In this document: positions 7,393 through 9,841 of the stretch, piece after piece
Layout of the letters: each line of letters opens with the position of its first letter
Position numbering within the stretch: the stretch's first letter is position 1
Assembly (NCBI GenBank): GCA_002479215.1
Contig: DLME01000067.1
Location: 1-9,841 of the forward strand
Direction of reading: 5' to 3'
DNA from: Syntrophaceae bacterium UBA7544
GTDB taxonomy: Bacteria; Desulfobacterota; Syntrophia; Syntrophales; Smithellaceae
Length of the DNA stretch: 9,841 nt
The notes under the pieces: generated by a model
Told to the model about the DNA's origin: nothing
The model's input: only the letters and a program-made list of their open reading frames with translations
The model's database searches: none
Made by a program: the position numbers and the translations under genes

Positions 7393-8781
7393 ATGACTCG
7401 GGTTAATACCACATCTGGGAGAAGCCTCCCGCCCTTCGAGGGTTCACCCGACTCGGTCAACAGCAACGTTATAAGTGGTAGTCCCTTTGTTGCCAGACTT
7501 TTATTATTTTGTATTTTCATGTTAATCATTCGTCAATCTATGCTGGGACGGATACGACCCATAACTGATTTGGATGTTGTGGACGCGTTTGCCGCGGTGG
7601 ACATCGCCGCAGTTTGCCTGGCGGGTTTCATCCTGATCTTTAGTGGAGCTTTCGGGCGCACGTGGTCTTCCCTGCGTAGAACCCCCGCCATGTGGTTGGC
7701 CGGATATTATGTATTCTGCGCCGTCAGTTGTTTGTGGTCAGCAAAGCCTGTTTTCTCTCTCTATCGCGCCTTTGAATACCTCATTCTGCTTTCTGCTACA
7801 CTTGCCGCGGTGGCTCAGTATCGGGACTTTGCCGGGGCGGAACGCGCCTTCTGCCGTATAGCGATGGCGGCGATCATTCTAGACATATACGCTACTATTT
7901 GGTCTTATGGCTTATCCTCCGTGGTATGGCACAATACCACTTATACCATCTCTTCAGCGCTGTTGTTCTGCTATTGTCTGGGGGAATACCTGGCAATGAC
8001 CAAGGCGGAACGGTTCGAGGCTGAAAAACGATCGAGGCGGCTCTTGCGATTCGGCATATTCGCTTTTTGCACCCTGGCACTGGGCAGAAGTTCAGGCAGC
8101 AGTATCGGCGCGCTGGTGGGGTGTCTGTTGATCTTCCTGGCGCTCCGGCGGTTCTGGTTGCTATTGATCGGATTTTGGGTGGCCCTCCTGATTTTCCTTT
8201 GGGGGGCAGGTGGGGAGTTTTTAAGGGACCTACTCTTTCCCGGGAAGTCGCTATCTAATATTGAGACTGGGAGCGGCCGAACCATTCTCTGGGAATTTTT
8301 GTGGCACAAGTTCCTCCAAAGACCTTTCCTGGGATATGGCTTCGGCCTCGTGGGAATTGTAAGTGGGGGGATGGCCTCTCATTCCCACAACTCGCTCTTC
8401 ACCGTGCTCATCGGCACGGGATCGGTGGGGGTCGTCTTGTTTGCCATTTTTGCGGTGCGCCTGTGGTGGACTACCATCAGCAAGGTTTGGCGCCGAGGAC
8501 CGGGAACCGTGGGGTTTGCCGGCGCCCTGGCGGCCTTCTTTGTGAATAGCCTCAGCTCAAACGTGATGGCAGATCGCTGGATCACCTCCAGTGTTGTCTT
8601 TGTCTGGCTGCTGGGCCTCTTCCTCCTGCACACTAGGGACCATGGAAGCACAACCGGCGTCTCGGGAAGAATTTTGCATTCAAAGAAATTACTCTTTAGG
8701 GCAACAAGATTGTTAAGATCATGCCATTGCCGCTGTTTGCTTAGTGGCAGCGGGCCGCAAATACCGCAAATTAAACGGTGA
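7393..8781 (+). CDS. O-antigen ligase/polymerase family membrane protein (Wzy/WaaL-like)
   Basis: Integral membrane protein expected either to polymerise flipped repeat units or to ligate the finished glycan outside the cytoplasmic membrane. It shows about twelve hydrophobic segments (near 33-47, 66-86, 98-115, 127-141, 155-171, 184-200, 218-230, 234-250, 254-270, 334-357, 373-387 and 398-413). A large external loop at about 271-333 carries the family signature GSGRTILWEF (293-302), then QRPFLGYGFG (309-318) and ASHSHNSLF (328-336), with the conserved Arg and His expected for this family. Length 462 residues fits. AAGGCGG at 7379-7385 lies seven bases before ATG 7393. The 116-bp gap upstream contains TACAAT at 7340-7345 but no good -35 partner. 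The last 45 or so residues after the final helix are basic and Cys-containing and match nothing I recognise. Wzy and WaaL cannot be separated by sequence alone, so no symbol is given. Confidence 0.87.
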   Translation: MTRVNTTSGRSLPPFEGSPDSVNSNVISGSPFVARLLLFCIFMLIIRQSMLGRIRPITDLDVVDAFAAVDIAAVCLAGFILIFSGAFGRTWSSLRRTPAMWLAGYYVFCAVSCLWSAKPVFSLYRAFEYLILLSATLAAVAQYRDFAGAERAFCRIAMAAIILDIYATIWSYGLSSVVWHNTTYTISSALLFCYCLGEYLAMTKAERFEAEKRSRRLLRFGIFAFCTLALGRSSGSSIGALVGCLLIFLALRRFWLLLIGFWVALLIFLWGAGGEFLRDLLFPGKSLSNIETGSGRTILWEFLWHKFLQRPFLGYGFGLVGIVSGGMASHSHNSLFTVLIGTGSVGVVLFAIFAVRLWWTTISKVWRRGPGTVGFAGALAAFFVNSLSSNVMADRWITSSVVFVWLLGLFLLHTRDHGSTTGVSGRILHSKKLLFRATRLLRSCHCRCLLSGSGPQIPQIKR

Positions 8782-8844
8782 GAAGCTTCGGAGGCGGCCC
8801 GAGTGAAGATAAACCGAGCGGAGCCATGAGCTTCATTCGGGAAG

Positions 8845-8861
8845 AGAGGTATACATATATG
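8845..8861 (+). promoter_or_regulatory. strong ribosome-binding site and ATG out of frame with the downstream GT4
   Basis: AGAGG at 8845-8849 sits nine bases before ATG 8859, the best initiation signal between the Wzy/WaaL-like gene and the last glycosyltransferase. In its own frame the ATG gives only eleven codons and ends at TAA 8892-8894. One extra A in the five-A run at 8873-8877 would put this ATG in frame with the GT4. It is therefore probably the original GT4 start, disrupted by a one-base loss or a sequencing error. A short leader peptide is an alternative reading. Confidence 0.4.
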
Positions 8862-8878
8862 GGAGGCCATCGAAAAAC

Positions 8879-9841
8879 TTGCAAGGCGGTTTAAGACTCC
8901 GGGATGCGAAAGTCGCGTGGGTATTGCCGGCCCTGGGATATGGAGGGGGTCTGCTCTATCTCCAATCACTGTTGGAATCTCTGGCGGCGCGCTGCGGGTC
9001 ATTTCGAGTGTTTACGGCAGAATTCGCGGGCGCAGAAAAAGGTCTCGGGTTCGAGATTGAGCTCCGAGGGAAAATCAAACGAATCTATTATAGTAAAAGA
9101 CAAGGCGACCACTGTAATGATAATTATGCACGCGAGGTGAGAGTCATAACACCGGCAGTAATTCCCGCTCTTTTGAAGTACTGCCCCGATATTATGGTCG
9201 TTACCGAATTCAGCCTCTGGTCTTTTTATGCAATGCTGGCCCGTTATCTGATGCCGGGGATACGGGTGTTGCTGTTGGTGGAAACCAAACCAAGGTTTGA
9301 CCAAAGCAATTTGATCTGGCTTCTACGTAACGCCATTCGCATCTTCATAGTCAAGAGAGCCGACATGTTTCTCACCAACAACCGAGATGGCGGAAATTAT
9401 CTGATATCTGATTTGCATGCTTCGGTGAACAAGGTCATCGTAAGACCTTTCCTCGTCTCGGATATGGCCTCCATATCCGGGGAATCTAGAGAAAATCTCT
9501 ATGCCTATAGAGGGTCGCGAGGCACTGAACTTCCGGTCCGCTTTCTTTACGTGGGGCGCCTGTTCAAGTTAAAAGGCCTGCAGTATGCTCTTGAGGCCCT
9601 GGCATCACTTATCCCTAGTCATCTTGGGAGTTTTGTCTTTGATATTGTGGGAGATGGGCCTTTTCGGGAAAGCCTGGAACTGCAATCTCAAGAGCTTGGT
9701 TTGTCAGGGCATGTCATTTTCCAGGGGCGGCAGCCGTATGCGACCCTTTGGGAGTGGTACAAGCGGGCTGACGTCTTCCTTTTTCCAACCCTCGCCGACT
9801 ACCGGGCCCTGGCGCCGTTCGAAGCTCTATCCATGGGGCTG
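8879..9841 (+). CDS. GT4 family glycosyltransferase, truncated by the window end
   Basis: An open frame runs unbroken from 8813 to the right edge and encodes most of a GT-B transferase. Numbered from TTG 8879: KVAWVLPALGYGGGLLYLQS (11-30) is the N-terminal strand and glycine-rich loop, CPDIMVVTEF (102-111) and ADMFLTNN (161-168) belong to the first domain, FLYVGRLFKLKGLQYALEAL (222-241) opens the second domain, DIVGDGPFRESLE (255-267) and VIFQGRQPY (279-287) follow, and ADVFLFPTLADYRALAPFEA (297-316) contains the donor-binding FE. About 60-80 residues should lie beyond 9841. The start is uncertain because no in-frame ATG precedes the first strand. TTG 8879, twelve bases after GGGAGG (8861-8866), is the best in-frame choice. 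Other options are a frameshifted ATG 8859 or ATG 8904. It follows the Wzy/WaaL-like gene by 97 bases. Role: probably adding a repeat-unit sugar. Confidence 0.8.
   Translation, partial: MQGGLRLRDAKVAWVLPALGYGGGLLYLQSLLESLAARCGSFRVFTAEFAGAEKGLGFEIELRGKIKRIYYSKRQGDHCNDNYAREVRVITPAVIPALLKYCPDIMVVTEFSLWSFYAMLARYLMPGIRVLLLVETKPRFDQSNLIWLLRNAIRIFIVKRADMFLTNNRDGGNYLISDLHASVNKVIVRPFLVSDMASISGESRENLYAYRGSRGTELPVRFLYVGRLFKLKGLQYALEALASLIPSHLGSFVFDIVGDGPFRESLELQSQELGLSGHVIFQGRQPYATLWEWYKRADVFLFPTLADYRALAPFEALSMGL

Noticed and set aside
8724..8754. Possible hairpin with CCGCTG and CAGCGG arms near the end of the Wzy/WaaL-like gene
   Set aside because: The stem is six base pairs with a long loop and no following T tract, and it lies inside the coding frame. 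It is not a convincing terminator.
8717..8806. Alternative C-terminus for the Wzy/WaaL-like protein in the next frame, with a hydrophobic then basic tail ending at TGA 8804
   Set aside because: It would need a frameshift after the last predicted membrane helix. The annotated tail is odd but open, and nothing conserved is regained by shifting.
8379..9002. 207-residue open frame on the minus strand across the end of the Wzy/WaaL-like gene
   Set aside because: It is antisense to a well-supported membrane protein with a family signature and to the start of the GT4. Its translation has no recognisable domain.

Overview
The window is part of a bacterial surface-polysaccharide (O-antigen, capsule or exopolysaccharide) biosynthesis cluster. 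All genes lie on the + strand. The presence of a Wzx-type flippase and a Wzy/WaaL-type membrane protein points to Wzx/Wzy-style assembly at the cytoplasmic membrane. The sequence does not identify the genus. Shine-Dalgarno sites are clear and base composition is mixed. A Gram-negative host is plausible but is only an inference. No RNA genes, insertion sequences, CRISPR arrays or nucleotide-sugar synthesis genes are visible.

Layout from left to right: the 3' part of a WzxC-family flippase (1-982); a decayed family 2 glycosyltransferase (GT2) in three frame segments (984-1727); an intact GT2 whose composition changes abruptly inside the gene (1768-2745); a 53-residue GT2 N-terminal stub with its own ribosome-binding site (2794-2955); an intact GT2 (2985-3998); a SAM-dependent methyltransferase with an N-terminal CxxC...CxxC motif (4032-5000); an AT-rich 142-bp gap with a candidate sigma-70 promoter; a WfgS-like GT2 (5143-6090); a GT4 glycosyltransferase (6110-7276); an O-antigen ligase/polymerase-like membrane protein (7393-8781); and a second GT4 that runs off the right edge (8879-9841) and whose start looks damaged.

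How the genes would work together: the GT2 and GT4 enzymes would add sugars one at a time to a lipid-linked repeat unit on the cytoplasmic face. The methyltransferase may decorate or cap the glycan. The flippase would move the unit across the membrane, and the Wzy/WaaL-like protein would polymerise it or ligate it outside. Initiating phosphoglycosyltransferase, chain-length and export genes are not in the window.

The most notable property is turnover of the glycosyltransferase set between about 980 and 2990. This stretch holds one decayed GT2, one GT2 stub and one GT2 with a sharp GC step. By hand count of single 60-base rows, the flanks and the first 100 codons of the 1768 gene are about 48-55% GC, whereas parts of 1440-1680 and 2041-2745 are about 17-37%. 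This resembles recombinational exchange of glycosyltransferase modules. I found no convincing evidence of a wholly new kind of system.
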